From NCBI GenBank assembly GCA_000739535.1, contig DF820477.1:135511-176984 (forward strand): DNA of 41,474 bases, read 5' to 3'. Shown one piece after another: positions 9,681 through 19,161 of the stretch. The stretch comes from Candidatus Vecturithrix granuli. Its GTDB lineage: Bacteria > Moduliflexota > Moduliflexia > Moduliflexales > Moduliflexaceae. Numbering within the stretch: position 1 is the stretch's first letter; each line of letters begins with the position of its first letter. The position numbers and the translations under genes are program-made. The notes below the pieces were generated by a model. It was not told where the DNA came from. It did no database searches and saw only the letters and a program-made list of their open reading frames with translations.

Positions 9681-10915
9681 AGTAATTGATGGCGTAACAT
9701 CTCTAACGCAGTTTGCGCCGTTCGTTTCTTAATCATTAAGCGATCTCCGGAAAACTGGCAGCATTTCCATTGAGTTTCCGTCTGATCGGAAGCCAGCGCA
9801 AGATATACTAACCCCACTGGTTTGATTGGCGTTCCCCCTGAGGGTCCGGCAATGCCGGTGACAGCGAGGCCATAAGAGGTCTGCGCAAGCCAACGTACCC
9901 CTTCTGCCATTGCTGTCGCTGTTTCTGCGCTAACTGCACCATGTTGTTCGATAATGTTCGGAGATACATCTAACAGCGAAATTTTGGCCTCATTGCTATA
10001 CGAAACCACCCCCCGGTCAAAATAATCTGAACTGCCCGGAATATTGGTCAACAGATTGGCAATCAGTCCCCCTGTACAAGATTCAGCTAAAGCGAGCGAA
10101 CGTTTTTTCTCACCTAACAATTTGCCGACAACTTCCTCAAGAGTCTGCGAACCCTTCCCATACAGCACATTGCCGAGTTTTTGGCGAATCTGCGCCTCAA
10201 GTTTGGTCAGTCTGGTTTCAACTTCCTGTTGTAAATCACCGCGCACGCTCACAATAATGGAAATTTCTTCGCCATCACTCACATAGGTAAGCGATTGCTG
10301 CCGGTCTTCGCGCTCAAGGCTTCTCAAGCGATCTTTGATTTGCATCAGGGGCAAACCGCAGGTTTTCAAAATTAATCCGCTGGCCGCACCCAGGCGGAAG
10401 GTCTTCGGGTCCAGCCGGGGCAGGATGTGCGTTTTCAGCATAAACTCAATGTCAGTTTCATCGCCTGGCACCAGCACCACATGTTTGTTTTCCTCAGAAA
10501 ACAGAAATCCGGGAACAATCCCCTGCTCACTCTCGAGCATCTCGGTCTGAGTCGGCACTAAGGCGCGTTTTTCTTCGGTCCGAGGCAGAACTTCTCCCTG
10601 GGCTTCGAACTGTTTTTTGAGTGCATCGAGCACTTTATAATTCAACACCAGGCGTTTTTTCAAGACCCGGGTGAGCAATTTTTTGGCGACATCGTATTCG
10701 CCGGAACTGACATTCCCAATCACAAAAATCAGCGTCGAGCGTTCAATAGACTGTCGCAGAACGTCTTCCAGGCGCGATTCCTGCCCGATCACGGAACTCA
10801 CATAATCAATTTCAATACCTGCTTCCAGCAGCAGATTGGCGATAACCGCGACTCCTGCGTGCTGATAGCGTTGGATAATATATTCGCTGCCTACAGAGAT
10901 AATTTCAACTGGCAT
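9668..10915 (-). CDS. cinA: CinA-family protein; NMN deamidase domain intact, N-terminal domain degenerate
   Basis: A 415-residue two-domain CinA. The C-terminal PncC-type nicotinamide mononucleotide deamidase domain is intact (LALAESCTGGLIANLLTNIPGSSDYF near 274-299, GAVSAETATAMAEG, AVTGIAGPSGGT). The N-terminal COG1058 (MoCF-fold, ADP-ribose pyrophosphatase) domain is recognisable by MPVEIISVGSE and the overall pattern. However, the usual TGGLGPTxDD active-site loop reads IGNVSSGEYD at about 66-75, and the usual nucleotide-binding start is altered. The first domain has probably lost its pyrophosphatase activity while the protein keeps NAD-salvage function. It is the first gene of a cinA-thpR pair. 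Confidence 0.9.
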   Translation of the reverse strand: MPVEIISVGSEYIIQRYQHAGVAVIANLLLEAGIEIDYVSSVIGQESRLEDVLRQSIERSTLIFVIGNVSSGEYDVAKKLLTRVLKKRLVLNYKVLDALKKQFEAQGEVLPRTEEKRALVPTQTEMLESEQGIVPGFLFSEENKHVVLVPGDETDIEFMLKTHILPRLDPKTFRLGAASGLILKTCGLPLMQIKDRLRSLEREDRQQSLTYVSDGEEISIIVSVRGDLQQEVETRLTKLEAQIRQKLGNVLYGKGSQTLEEVVGKLLGEKKRSLALAESCTGGLIANLLTNIPGSSDYFDRGVVSYSNEAKISLLDVSPNIIEQHGAVSAETATAMAEGVRWLAQTSYGLAVTGIAGPSGGTPIKPVGLVYLALASDQTETQWKCCQFSGDRLMIKKRTAQTALEMLRHQLLIDK

Positions 10916-11276
10916 GTTGTTACTCCCTGAGTTATCATAAACACCTTACACATTTCATTAGGGAATCAACACTGTTTGGACATATAGAACATACAAAAAA
11001 ATTCCCACAATTCACACTACAGTAATTGGATTTCATGTCAATAAATATGTTGCGCAGAACAGCAGAAAGGATATTTTCTCAAGGTGCTATGGAGGAAAAT
11101 GTTCTAAAATGTTCAAAAACAGCATGTTATGAAAGGGCAAATCATGTTTCTTGTTATTGCTTTTTTTTCGAGAAGATAGGTGATTCTACTTGACATGAAA
11201 GAAGACAAGCGTTGATCGTTTTTAAAACTGAAATGTATTTAGAAATGTCACTTTTTGAGAGATTCCGGGAGTAAGC
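10916..11276. promoter_or_regulatory. Divergent intergenic region between cinA and the GH31 gene
   Basis: About 360 bp separates the divergently transcribed cinA and glycosidase genes and must contain both promoters. It is AT-rich. A TTGACA at 11190-11195 could be a -35 box for the glycosidase, but no good -10 box lies at the right distance. No hairpin or small gene is evident. Confidence 0.35.
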
Positions 11277-13370
11277 GTGAGCGAATACCATCTGCTTTCA
11301 CTCCTCAGCTTCTACCTGAATACTATCACTATGATTCAATTTTGCCAACTCAACAATAGTTTTGTGCTCTCTTTCAAAGGGGTTTCGGTTGTCAAACATA
11401 CGCAAGATCAGCCCTGGCTCTGCGTCGGAAGAGGAAGCGGCGATTTTACGATGGTACGAGGCAATTTTCAGATTGAGGAACACTTGCATGAAAAAATTAC
11501 CCTGGATCGCTTTGATATTCAGGAACAGACTGATCAACGCCTGGCGATGCGCTGTAGCTCGTGCCAGCATCCGCAGCAGCTTGTCGTAAATTTTGAGGAA
11601 CGAGCAGGGCGTTTGGAAATGTCGCTGCAAACCTCTGATAACACGCTGAATCGTTGTTGGCTGAGGTTTTGCGCCAAGGCGGATGAACATCTGTATGGCT
11701 GCGGCGAACAATTTTCCGTGTTAGATCTGAAAGGCAGCGTTGTCCCTCTGTGGGTTGAAGAGCCAGGCGTCGGGCGCGGGCCTGATGCGGAACCGATTCT
11801 GGCGGCCGGTGATATTGGCCCCGAAGATGTGGGCGCATGGTACACGACCTATTATCCGCAGCCAACCTTCGTATCATCTGTCAATTATTTTTATCACCTG
11901 GAAAGCAGCGCTTATGCCGTGTTCGATTTTTCCGAGGTGAAAACGCACCTGCTGCACGTCTGGGAAATCCCGCCAACCATTATCTTCGATGCCTGCGAAA
12001 GCGCGCCGGCGACACTCAAAAGTGTGAGCGATTACCTGGGACGGCAGCCTGTCTTGCCGGAGTGGGTGTATGATGGCGTCTGGCTTGGCATTCAGGGCGG
12101 ACAGCAGAATGTGCAGCGCAAAATTCAATCTTGCCTGGAGGCCGGCGTCAAGGTATGCGCGGTGTGGGTGCAGGATTGGGAAGGACGGCGCGTGACCGCT
12201 TTTGGCAAACAATTGTTTTGGGATTGGAAATACGATCACATCCTCTATCCTGACCTGCCAAATTTCATTCGGCAATTGAATCAACAAGGGATCAAATTTA
12301 CGGGTTACATCAATTCCTTTTTGGCGCTTGAAGGGGAATTATACCGCGAGGCCTCGCAAAAAGGCTACCTGGTCAAGCAGCAGAACGGCGAAGAATATCA
12401 TGTCGTCGCGACCACATTCCCGGCCGCGCTGGTGGATTTCAGCAATCCGCAGGCTGTAATCTGGCTGAAAGAGGTCATCAAAAAAAATATGATTGAGATT
12501 GGACTTTCCGGCTGGATGGCGGATTATTGCGAATATCTGCCGACTGATGCGTCGCTGGCCTCCGGCGAAAACGCAGAACTCTATCATAATCGTTATCCGG
12601 TAGAATGGGCCAGGCTCAATCTGGAAGCGATTCAGGAAGCCGACAAAGCCGGTGAAATCGTGTTTTTCACCCGCTCCGGCTATACCGGCGCATCGCGTTA
12701 TTCAACCCTGCTGTGGAACGGCGACCAACTGGTGGATTGGAGTCTGGACGACGGCCTGGCGACCGTCATTCCGGCCTCATTATCGCTGGGATTCTGCGGC
12801 GTCGGTTACACCCATTCCGATACCGGCGGATTTACCACCTTAGGCCCTTATAAACGTTCGAAAGAATTGTTCATGCGCTGGACCGAACATACGGCGTTTA
12901 CGCCGGTTATGCGCACCCATGAAGGCAACCGGCCCGACGACAACTGGCAATTCGATTCTGACGCCGACACCCTGGCGCACTTTGCCCGCATGAGTCAGAT
13001 TCATGTCCGTTTGAAACCCTATCTGCTCCATGCTGCGCAGGAATATCAGGAAACAGGCCTGCCATTGATGCGGCATCCGTATCTGCACTATGAAGGGGAT
13101 GCACAAGTGCACAAGCTGCAATATCAATACCTCTTAGGCCGCGATCTGCTGGTCGCCCCGGTATATAAACCGGATCAACAGACCTGGACTACGTATCTGC
13201 CAGACGACCGTTGGGGCTTTTTATGGGATAACCAAGAATACGGGCAGGGTTGGCACACCGTAGATGCACCCCTCGGTCAGCCGCCGGTGTTTTACCGCCT
13301 GGCCTCGAAGTGGGTTGATCTGTTCCGGTCCGGATGCAGCGATGATTCGCGCATGACACATTTTTCTTGA
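11277..13370 (+). CDS. GH31 alpha-glycosidase of the YihQ subgroup, sulfonate-binding residues replaced
   Basis: A 697-residue retaining glycoside hydrolase, similar from end to end to E. coli YihQ (sulfoquinovosidase). From memory of YihQ numbering, the alignment is gapless with an offset of 11 over residues 299-519. The nucleophile Asp416 in GWMADYCEYLPTD and the acid/base Asp483 in NGDQ are present. YihQ Gln288 and Trp304 are kept (Gln299, Trp315), but the sulfonate-binding Arg301 is Gln312 and Tyr508 is Phe519. The product is therefore more likely an ordinary alpha-glucosidase of that clade than a true sulfoquinovosidase. A GTG start with GGGAG upstream is used; an ATG 18 codons later gives a length closer to YihQ but lacks a ribosome binding site. 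No signal peptide is obvious. No sulfoquinovose pathway genes are nearby. Confidence 0.93.
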   Translation: MSEYHLLSLLSFYLNTITMIQFCQLNNSFVLSFKGVSVVKHTQDQPWLCVGRGSGDFTMVRGNFQIEEHLHEKITLDRFDIQEQTDQRLAMRCSSCQHPQQLVVNFEERAGRLEMSLQTSDNTLNRCWLRFCAKADEHLYGCGEQFSVLDLKGSVVPLWVEEPGVGRGPDAEPILAAGDIGPEDVGAWYTTYYPQPTFVSSVNYFYHLESSAYAVFDFSEVKTHLLHVWEIPPTIIFDACESAPATLKSVSDYLGRQPVLPEWVYDGVWLGIQGGQQNVQRKIQSCLEAGVKVCAVWVQDWEGRRVTAFGKQLFWDWKYDHILYPDLPNFIRQLNQQGIKFTGYINSFLALEGELYREASQKGYLVKQQNGEEYHVVATTFPAALVDFSNPQAVIWLKEVIKKNMIEIGLSGWMADYCEYLPTDASLASGENAELYHNRYPVEWARLNLEAIQEADKAGEIVFFTRSGYTGASRYSTLLWNGDQLVDWSLDDGLATVIPASLSLGFCGVGYTHSDTGGFTTLGPYKRSKELFMRWTEHTAFTPVMRTHEGNRPDDNWQFDSDADTLAHFARMSQIHVRLKPYLLHAAQEYQETGLPLMRHPYLHYEGDAQVHKLQYQYLLGRDLLVAPVYKPDQQTWTTYLPDDRWGFLWDNQEYGQGWHTVDAPLGQPPVFYRLASKWVDLFRSGCSDDSRMTHFS

Positions 13371-13452
13371 CAGATGAGGATGACAAGATCGAATCTGTTC
13401 GTGAGTCTATGAGTGACGAGCAAAAGAGACCGCCGATCATTCCGTACAGAAT

Positions 13453-13497
13453 AAAAGCATCTACTATTAGATGCCATATCTAATAGTAGATGCTTTT
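13453..13497. terminator. Perfect 20-bp hairpin downstream of the GH31 gene
   Basis: The arms 13453-13472 and 13478-13497 are perfectly complementary over 20 bp with a 5-base loop, beginning AAAAGCATCTACTATTAGAT and ending in TTTT. It may terminate the glycosidase transcript. It also carries two of the five copies of a 12-bp motif described in the next entry. Confidence 0.65.
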
Positions 13498-13621
13498 CAG
13501 TGAAATCGGCATGTATATAGATATAGATGCATGTCACGAAGAAAAACGCATCTACTATTAGAGACATGGTATCTAATAGTAGAGACAAGTATCTAATAGT
13601 AGATACTCAAAAAGAGTATCT
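13460..13621. repeat. Cluster of five TCTAATAGTAGA 12-mers in both orientations
   Basis: The 12-mer TCTAATAGTAGA or its complement occurs at 13460-13471, 13479-13490, 13551-13562, 13572-13583 and 13592-13603. Copies 1/2 and 3/4 face each other as hairpins, and copies 4/5 are direct repeats 20 bp apart. An 8-bp hairpin (agatactc, loop of five A, gagtatct) closes the cluster at 13601-13621. The cluster marks the left edge of the AT-rich island and lies about 90 bp upstream of its first gene. It could be a set of protein-binding operators or a recombination site. Confidence 0.8.
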
Positions 13622-13713
13622 GGTCACCCAGATAATAACCTTGTTAGATGTTATGTGATTTTAGAAAAAGAGTCTAAAGGATTCTGATAGTAAAATTAAG
13701 GGGGGGATCTCTC

Positions 13714-15522
13714 ATGGATACATTGTATAAAGTACTCTTTAAAGGAGAAATAAAACCTGGAAGTGATATTAATCAAGTTAAACAAAAAGTTGCTGCATTA
13801 TACAAAGTACCAATAAATAAAGTAGAAGCGTTATTTTCTGGCAATCTTATAACTGTTAAAGAGAATATTCCTCATTCAGTGGCATTAAACTATAAAAAAG
13901 CATTTCACGAAGCCGGAGCTATTTGTATTATAGAGCCGCAAGAACAACAAATTCCTAATGAACTTTCATCTAAAGACCAAGCAAAAGACAAATCATCAAC
14001 CACAATGATTTGTCCAAAATGTCAATATGAACAACCTAAGTCAGAGATTTGTAAGCGATGTGGAATAGTTGTCGAGAAATATCTGTTAGTTCAACGAAAA
14101 AAAGCGGAAAAACTCAGAAAACAACAAGAAGAAACCTCTCGCCAAGAATTATTAGAACAACAAAGGCAATTAGAACAGCAAAGACAAAAAGAGACAACCC
14201 GTGCAAATGAATTTATAGCCCAAAAAAGCATGGACATTTTTGTTAAAGTGAAAAACAATGTTAAAAATCTCAGGCTTTTTAGGCAAGTTGAGTACTCTAA
14301 CAAAGCAACATTACAAAGACTTCTCCCAATTATTGTTGGAATTATCCTGTTAGTAATCATTGGTATCTATAGTGTCAATTATCTTCAATTACAGGGGCAA
14401 ATGAACGACATTCTTGAAAGCGATCAGAGAAATAATGGAATTAGGGTATCAGTTCATTATAAAAACTATATAAATCCCTCAATACTTACATACAACTTAA
14501 AATCGATTTCTGGTACAAATAGCACGGCAGATGTATTTAGGGTTTTCTTACAATTTGCTGATAGATTAAAATCGAAGAAATTTGATGCTATCCTCTTATC
14601 TTTCAGAGGTAAAGTAAAATTCAAATTAAATGGCAACTATTTCCAAATACTTGGGAAAGAATATACATCACAAAACCCTTTGTACACAATCAGAACTTTT
14701 CCTGAGAATCTTATGAATCCTGATGGCTCTAGTGCCTATTCAAAATGGACTGGAGGAATATTTGCTGTTGTAGAAAAACAAATGCAAGACTTTCAAGATT
14801 TTCACTATAAGTGGTATGCTACAGATATGATAAAATTAGGATTACTTGAAAATTTGACAGAAGAGATGGATACTGATCAAAAACAAGTTCAATTAAGCAC
14901 TAATCAAGAACAAATTCAATCAAGTAAACAAAATATTCCGGCAAGTCCAAGAAATACCAACGAGAATATATCGGAAAATAAAAATTTTGATTTCCGCCAA
15001 ACCCAATGGGGAATGTCACCATCAGATGTAATTGTGGCAGAAGGCAACCAGCCAGGAGAAATTGATCAAAAAGAACTTTTTACGATCTTCTATTTCCCTG
15101 CTACCGAAGTCCTTGAGTATAAAATGACATTGGTGTATCAATTTGCACAAGATCGCCTCATTGCGGGAAGATATGCTTTAGAAGATAGATATTCTAATCC
15201 CCAAGACTATTTCACAGTACAGAGCACATTACATGAATTACTGACATCAAAATATGGTGAACCAACAAGAGAAAATGGCATTGAAGGCATTTGGGAAAAT
15301 GATCTTTATAAAACTCGTGGTTCCAAGAACTGGGGAATGGCTGTAAGTTTGGGACATGTAGATTTTGTGACAGTATGGGAAACGGACACGACGACTATAG
15401 CACTCATTCTTACTGGAAATAATGGTGATGTTCTTTGTATGGTTCAATATGAGACTAAAGATGAAGCGCTCAAAAAACTTGAAAAGGAATCCCGCGAAAA
15501 AACTGCAAGTACAAATCTATGA
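13714..15522 (+). CDS. Hypothetical zinc-ribbon membrane protein
   Basis: A 602-residue protein of unknown function. Seen in order: a ~75-residue N-terminal alpha/beta domain (YKVLFKGEIKPGSD, KVEALFSG), a zinc ribbon with Cys100-xx-Cys103 and Cys113-xx-Cys116, a Gln/Glu/Arg-rich coiled coil at about 123-165, a single transmembrane helix at about 203-223, an extracytoplasmic domain, a Gln/Asn-rich linker, and a C-terminal domain starting FDFRQTQWGMSPSDV. That last block resembles a module found in many secreted proteins and lipoproteins. A strong GGGGGG ribosome binding site precedes the ATG. Base composition is AT-rich, unlike the genes to the left. Nothing in it points to a specific role; it may be a signal-sensing or envelope protein. 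Confidence 0.85.
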   Translation: MDTLYKVLFKGEIKPGSDINQVKQKVAALYKVPINKVEALFSGNLITVKENIPHSVALNYKKAFHEAGAICIIEPQEQQIPNELSSKDQAKDKSSTTMICPKCQYEQPKSEICKRCGIVVEKYLLVQRKKAEKLRKQQEETSRQELLEQQRQLEQQRQKETTRANEFIAQKSMDIFVKVKNNVKNLRLFRQVEYSNKATLQRLLPIIVGIILLVIIGIYSVNYLQLQGQMNDILESDQRNNGIRVSVHYKNYINPSILTYNLKSISGTNSTADVFRVFLQFADRLKSKKFDAILLSFRGKVKFKLNGNYFQILGKEYTSQNPLYTIRTFPENLMNPDGSSAYSKWTGGIFAVVEKQMQDFQDFHYKWYATDMIKLGLLENLTEEMDTDQKQVQLSTNQEQIQSSKQNIPASPRNTNENISENKNFDFRQTQWGMSPSDVIVAEGNQPGEIDQKELFTIFYFPATEVLEYKMTLVYQFAQDRLIAGRYALEDRYSNPQDYFTVQSTLHELLTSKYGEPTRENGIEGIWENDLYKTRGSKNWGMAVSLGHVDFVTVWETDTTTIALILTGNNGDVLCMVQYETKDEALKKLEKESREKTASTNL

Positions 15523-15544
15523 GAATTAAGTCTTGATATGCATG

Positions 15545-15575
15545 ACCTGACAGCTTATTAAAAATTTGTCAGGTG
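15545..15575. terminator. Possible terminator hairpin
   Basis: cctgacag and ttgtcagg form an 8-bp stem around an AT-rich loop shortly after the stop codon of the zinc-ribbon membrane protein gene. No long U-tract follows, so its termination strength is uncertain. Confidence 0.4.
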
Positions 15576-15760
15576 CTAAAAATAGGAAGATCGAATTGGC
15601 TGTGAAATATTATAGATATTCTATATAAAGGAATGACTACATAATCTTGTCATAAGAGAGCAGGTTATAAATAAATAGGATTACTATAGCATTTAAGGGG
15701 AGTATGAATGCACAACAAGTTTTGAAATAGCCACGAAGATTTTGAAGAAAAAGGAGACTC

Positions 15761-18460
15761 ATGAATAGTAAGTGTGACAGCCTAAGAGAAATTGTAATTA
15801 CATTCGATCGTAATAAACGAGTTCCTTTGGATGTTCATATGTGGTGGGCACGTCGCTATGACAGATTGATGAGGGGAATGCTCCTATCAGCTTTAGCATG
15901 TCCTGTTGAAAACATTAGCCAATTAGAATCTAGGGCTATAAGTTTCAGAGGTAAAGTTATTTTAGACCCTTTTGCAGGAAGTGGAACTACAATTGTTGAG
16001 GCTCTCAGATTAGGATGTCAGCCCATTGGTATAGATTTAAATCCCGTTGCTTGGTGGATTATGCAGAATCGTTTACTTAGGGTTGATCTAACAGTTTTAG
16101 ATGAAATCGTTGAAGAAATTTTTGACCAATGCTTAAATGAAATAGGGTATCTATATCAAACTATTTGTCCGAAATGTTTAAGTAAACTGCCAGCTAAGAC
16201 ATATATATGGGGATGGCTGATCCAATGTCCAGAATGCAAAAGAGATATTCGGGTATTACCCACTATTCAGATTGCTTCTGGAAAAAAAGAAGATATTTTG
16301 ATATGTCCAAAGTGCGGAAGACTGCATGAAGCAGGATTGCAAAGTTGTATATGTACTACATGTGGAACAGATTTGCAAAAAATTACATCAACCTATCATA
16401 GAAGTAATGTAACCTGTTTATATTGTGATTATACTTTTAAACTTGCTAGCGTAGTTAAAGAAAATACGCAGAAATTGCATCGAGAAATGCTTTTAATTGA
16501 ACTACTCTGCTCAAAGTGTGGACGGATTTTTAAGAAACCTGATCAAGAAGACCTTGATTTGATTGAACAAGGAAAGATTCTATTTTCAAAAAATCAAAAT
16601 ACTGCATTTTTACCGGATGTACAAATCCAACCTATCCCAGCTAACTTAAAAAATCTGGGCTACTATAGCTATATGGATTTATTTTCAAAACGTCAACTTA
16701 TCGTACTTAGTACAATACTGAAAGCAATTGACAGAATTGAAATAGAGGCACTTCAAGACACAGCATTAATACTTTTTTCTCGCTTACTAGATTATAATTC
16801 TATGTTTTGCTTATATAATTCGAAAACTGGTAATCAATCTACCTTTGCAAGATATTCACTTACTCCAATTTCTATTAGCTCGGAAATTAATCCATTTTTG
16901 ATAGATAATAGGGGGAGTTGGAAAAATCAATATTTTCAATATCTTCGACCCGCTAAAAAACAACTTTTACACGATTCTAGTTCGCAAATAGCTGACAGAG
17001 ATTTTGGTTGGCCTCATGTAAAATTTATCCAAAATTTCTCAGAATTAACTCAGGACTCTGTATTATTAGAATGTTCTTCTGCATTAAATTTGCCCTTACC
17101 TGATAACTCTATTGATGCAGTAGTGACCGATCCACCATACTTTGATAATATAAATTATTCCTTTCTTTCAGATTTTTTTTACGTATGGTTACAATTGATT
17201 CTATCAAAGAGATATAAAGCTTTTTCTCAATCTACCACACCTAAAGAAAAAGAAATAATCGTAGATCGTTTTAAAAAAAAGGGGGGAGATAATTATACTA
17301 CTGATTTAAGAAAGGCATTTTTAGAAATGGCTAGGGTTTTAAAGCAGGATGCCCCTTTAGTTTATATTTTTCAGACTATGAGTATAGAAAGCTTTAAGAT
17401 GACTTTAGAATGGACTCTTGAAGCAGGATTTTATATAGATGCTATTTGTCATGTCGACTTCAGTAAGAACAGAATTTTTAAACAATCATTCAAAAACCAA
17501 CTTCTTGAAGTGAGTGCAGTTTTTTATTGTTACAAACGTGGAGGCAGAGTTAGCTTAAACTGGGAATCATTTCAGAAAGACTTGATTCGTCATTTAAATT
17601 CTATTTTTGCTGAATTAAGCGATATTTCTTATGAAAAAACGAGTGATATTATATGGAGCGAATTTATTCGGAAATTTTCTTTAAGTTATCCTCATATTTA
17701 TAACTATGATAAAAGTCGAGTAACTATTTCTGAAGCAGTTAATTGGTTAATCTCTCTAATAAATATAACCCCTGGCCCTAATGTTGATTTAACAATACTT
17801 TCTAAAATACAAACGATTCGAAATCAAGTAAGTCAAGGAGAAATTGATCAGGATGGAACTGAGAATATTGCTAGATTATTAAAGGCTACAGTCCCAAGTA
17901 TTGAAACTCAACGCATCACGGATGAGCTAAAATCCCAATTAGGCGAGAACTTATGGAATAAACTGGAATCACAAACTCAGAAATTTTTAGTAAGTGCAGA
18001 ATACAATTATCAATTGTTTAAAGGCAAAGATCTTGATTTCGGTCTAACTGCTGTTGCTTTTACTAAGCCTCTTGAAAGCGAATTGCGATTGAAATTTTGC
18101 CGTCATCTTGCTCAATACATAGATTCAAATGCCCTTAATAGTCAAAGTTTAAAGGCGGGAAATTTCTTTGTTAATACAGGTAAATTAAATAAAGGAGAAT
18201 TAGAGTTAGGAAAAATTGAACATTTATTGCGCTCAATATGTTTGATAGAGAACAATGCACTTGCACATTATGTTAAAAGTTTACCTATTAAAACTGCTAA
18301 TTATGTTAAAAATATCCTTCCCGATATTATCAAGAAATTTCGTGAGAATGGACGCAATGCAGGAGCTCACATTGAATTAGTCAATCAAGAGGTTGTTGAT
18401 AGCTTACGTTCTATCGTATTGGATAGAGAAACACATTTGCAACATTGGATTAGGATGTAG
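15761..18460 (+). CDS. DPPY-type DNA methyltransferase with zinc ribbons (COG1743/DUF1156-like)
   Basis: An 899-residue putative DNA N-methyltransferase. The SAM-binding motif DPFAGSGTTIVEALRLGCQPIGIDLNP is at 69-95 and the catalytic DPPY at 457-460 (DAVVTDPPYFDNINYS). Between them are several zinc-ribbon Cys pairs (Cys136/139, 156/159, 182/185, 196/201, 219/222, 250/253). The N-terminus carries a WWARRYDRLMRGMLLSAL motif typical of the large COG1743 adenine-specific methylases found in defence loci. The C-terminal ~300 residues are not assigned. The ATG follows AAAAAGGAG. The gene is AT-rich and is followed by an HNH-like gene after 50 bp. There is no recognisable restriction endonuclease fused to it. 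Confidence 0.88.
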   Translation: MNSKCDSLREIVITFDRNKRVPLDVHMWWARRYDRLMRGMLLSALACPVENISQLESRAISFRGKVILDPFAGSGTTIVEALRLGCQPIGIDLNPVAWWIMQNRLLRVDLTVLDEIVEEIFDQCLNEIGYLYQTICPKCLSKLPAKTYIWGWLIQCPECKRDIRVLPTIQIASGKKEDILICPKCGRLHEAGLQSCICTTCGTDLQKITSTYHRSNVTCLYCDYTFKLASVVKENTQKLHREMLLIELLCSKCGRIFKKPDQEDLDLIEQGKILFSKNQNTAFLPDVQIQPIPANLKNLGYYSYMDLFSKRQLIVLSTILKAIDRIEIEALQDTALILFSRLLDYNSMFCLYNSKTGNQSTFARYSLTPISISSEINPFLIDNRGSWKNQYFQYLRPAKKQLLHDSSSQIADRDFGWPHVKFIQNFSELTQDSVLLECSSALNLPLPDNSIDAVVTDPPYFDNINYSFLSDFFYVWLQLILSKRYKAFSQSTTPKEKEIIVDRFKKKGGDNYTTDLRKAFLEMARVLKQDAPLVYIFQTMSIESFKMTLEWTLEAGFYIDAICHVDFSKNRIFKQSFKNQLLEVSAVFYCYKRGGRVSLNWESFQKDLIRHLNSIFAELSDISYEKTSDIIWSEFIRKFSLSYPHIYNYDKSRVTISEAVNWLISLINITPGPNVDLTILSKIQTIRNQVSQGEIDQDGTENIARLLKATVPSIETQRITDELKSQLGENLWNKLESQTQKFLVSAEYNYQLFKGKDLDFGLTAVAFTKPLESELRLKFCRHLAQYIDSNALNSQSLKAGNFFVNTGKLNKGELELGKIEHLLRSICLIENNALAHYVKSLPIKTANYVKNILPDIIKKFRENGRNAGAHIELVNQEVVDSLRSIVLDRETHLQHWIRM

Positions 18461-18510
18461 AAGAATACTGTATAAATGATTGCAACAATTAGAAAAAAAT
18501 AGAAAATATT

Positions 18511-19161
18511 ATGAAAAATATACAAGAGACTTGTATATATTGTGGAAAGAATCCAAAAGAAACTGATGATCATGTTCCTCCAAAGAGTTTTTATCCCAAA
18601 CCAAGACCTTCTGACTTAATAACTGTACCATCCTGTTTACGATGTAATCAAAGTGCTGGAAAAGATGAAGAGTTTTTTCTTGCAACTTTTATGTTCAGTC
18701 ACGCAGGAATTTCAAAGGCAGGACAACGCTTATGGTCAGAGAAAGTACATCGGATGTTTCAAAAGAATGTTGGACTTAAACGAAAGATAGCTGAAGGGCT
18801 AAAATATGCCAATTTAGTGACACCAGCAGGGATTTTTATTGGGCGTCGTCTACTTGTCTCAACTGATGAGACACGATTTGACAATGTAGTAAACAAAATA
18901 GTAAAAGGACTTTATTATTTTGAGTATAATGAACCTTTACCATTAGAGGCAGAAATAACAACTTTATTTTTAACTACTCAAGAAAATTTTGAACTTGTAG
19001 GTAGTTATGTCAATCAATTAGTACAAGGTTCAAAAGGTTGGAAGGGCATTTTTGAATATAAACATAATAGGGCAATGGATAGAAAAGTTGGATCTATGTG
19101 GTTGCTTTTGTTTTATAATTTTGCAGCATTTTGGACAGTCACCATAGAGAAAGAGTATTAA
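18511..19161 (+). CDS. HNH-like zinc-binding protein, possible nuclease
   Basis: A 216-residue protein. Its N-terminal 55 residues carry Cys8-xx-Cys11, Asp20-His21 in DDHVPPKSFYP, and Cys42-xx-Cys45-Asn46 in PSCLRCNQSAGKDEEFF. This matches the treble-clef zinc site and first two catalytic positions of HNH endonucleases; the third His is not seen and Lys51/Asp52 occupy that region. The C-terminal part is unassigned. It lies 50 bp after the methylase gene in the same direction and shares its AT-rich composition, so the pair resembles a methylase-nuclease module. The start has a poor ribosome binding site, suggesting coupling to the methylase transcript. Nuclease activity is inferred, not proven. 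Confidence 0.8.
   Translation: MKNIQETCIYCGKNPKETDDHVPPKSFYPKPRPSDLITVPSCLRCNQSAGKDEEFFLATFMFSHAGISKAGQRLWSEKVHRMFQKNVGLKRKIAEGLKYANLVTPAGIFIGRRLLVSTDETRFDNVVNKIVKGLYYFEYNEPLPLEAEITTLFLTTQENFELVGSYVNQLVQGSKGWKGIFEYKHNRAMDRKVGSMWLLLFYNFAAFWTVTIEKEY

Noticed and set aside
13440-13621. CRISPR array
   Set aside because: The repeated 12-mers are short, in both orientations, and lack regular spacers of constant length; no cas genes are present.
13643-13649. GTTAGAT as an integron core before the zinc-ribbon membrane protein gene
   Set aside because: It fits GTTRRRY, but no complementary R'' box or attC palindrome follows the gene.
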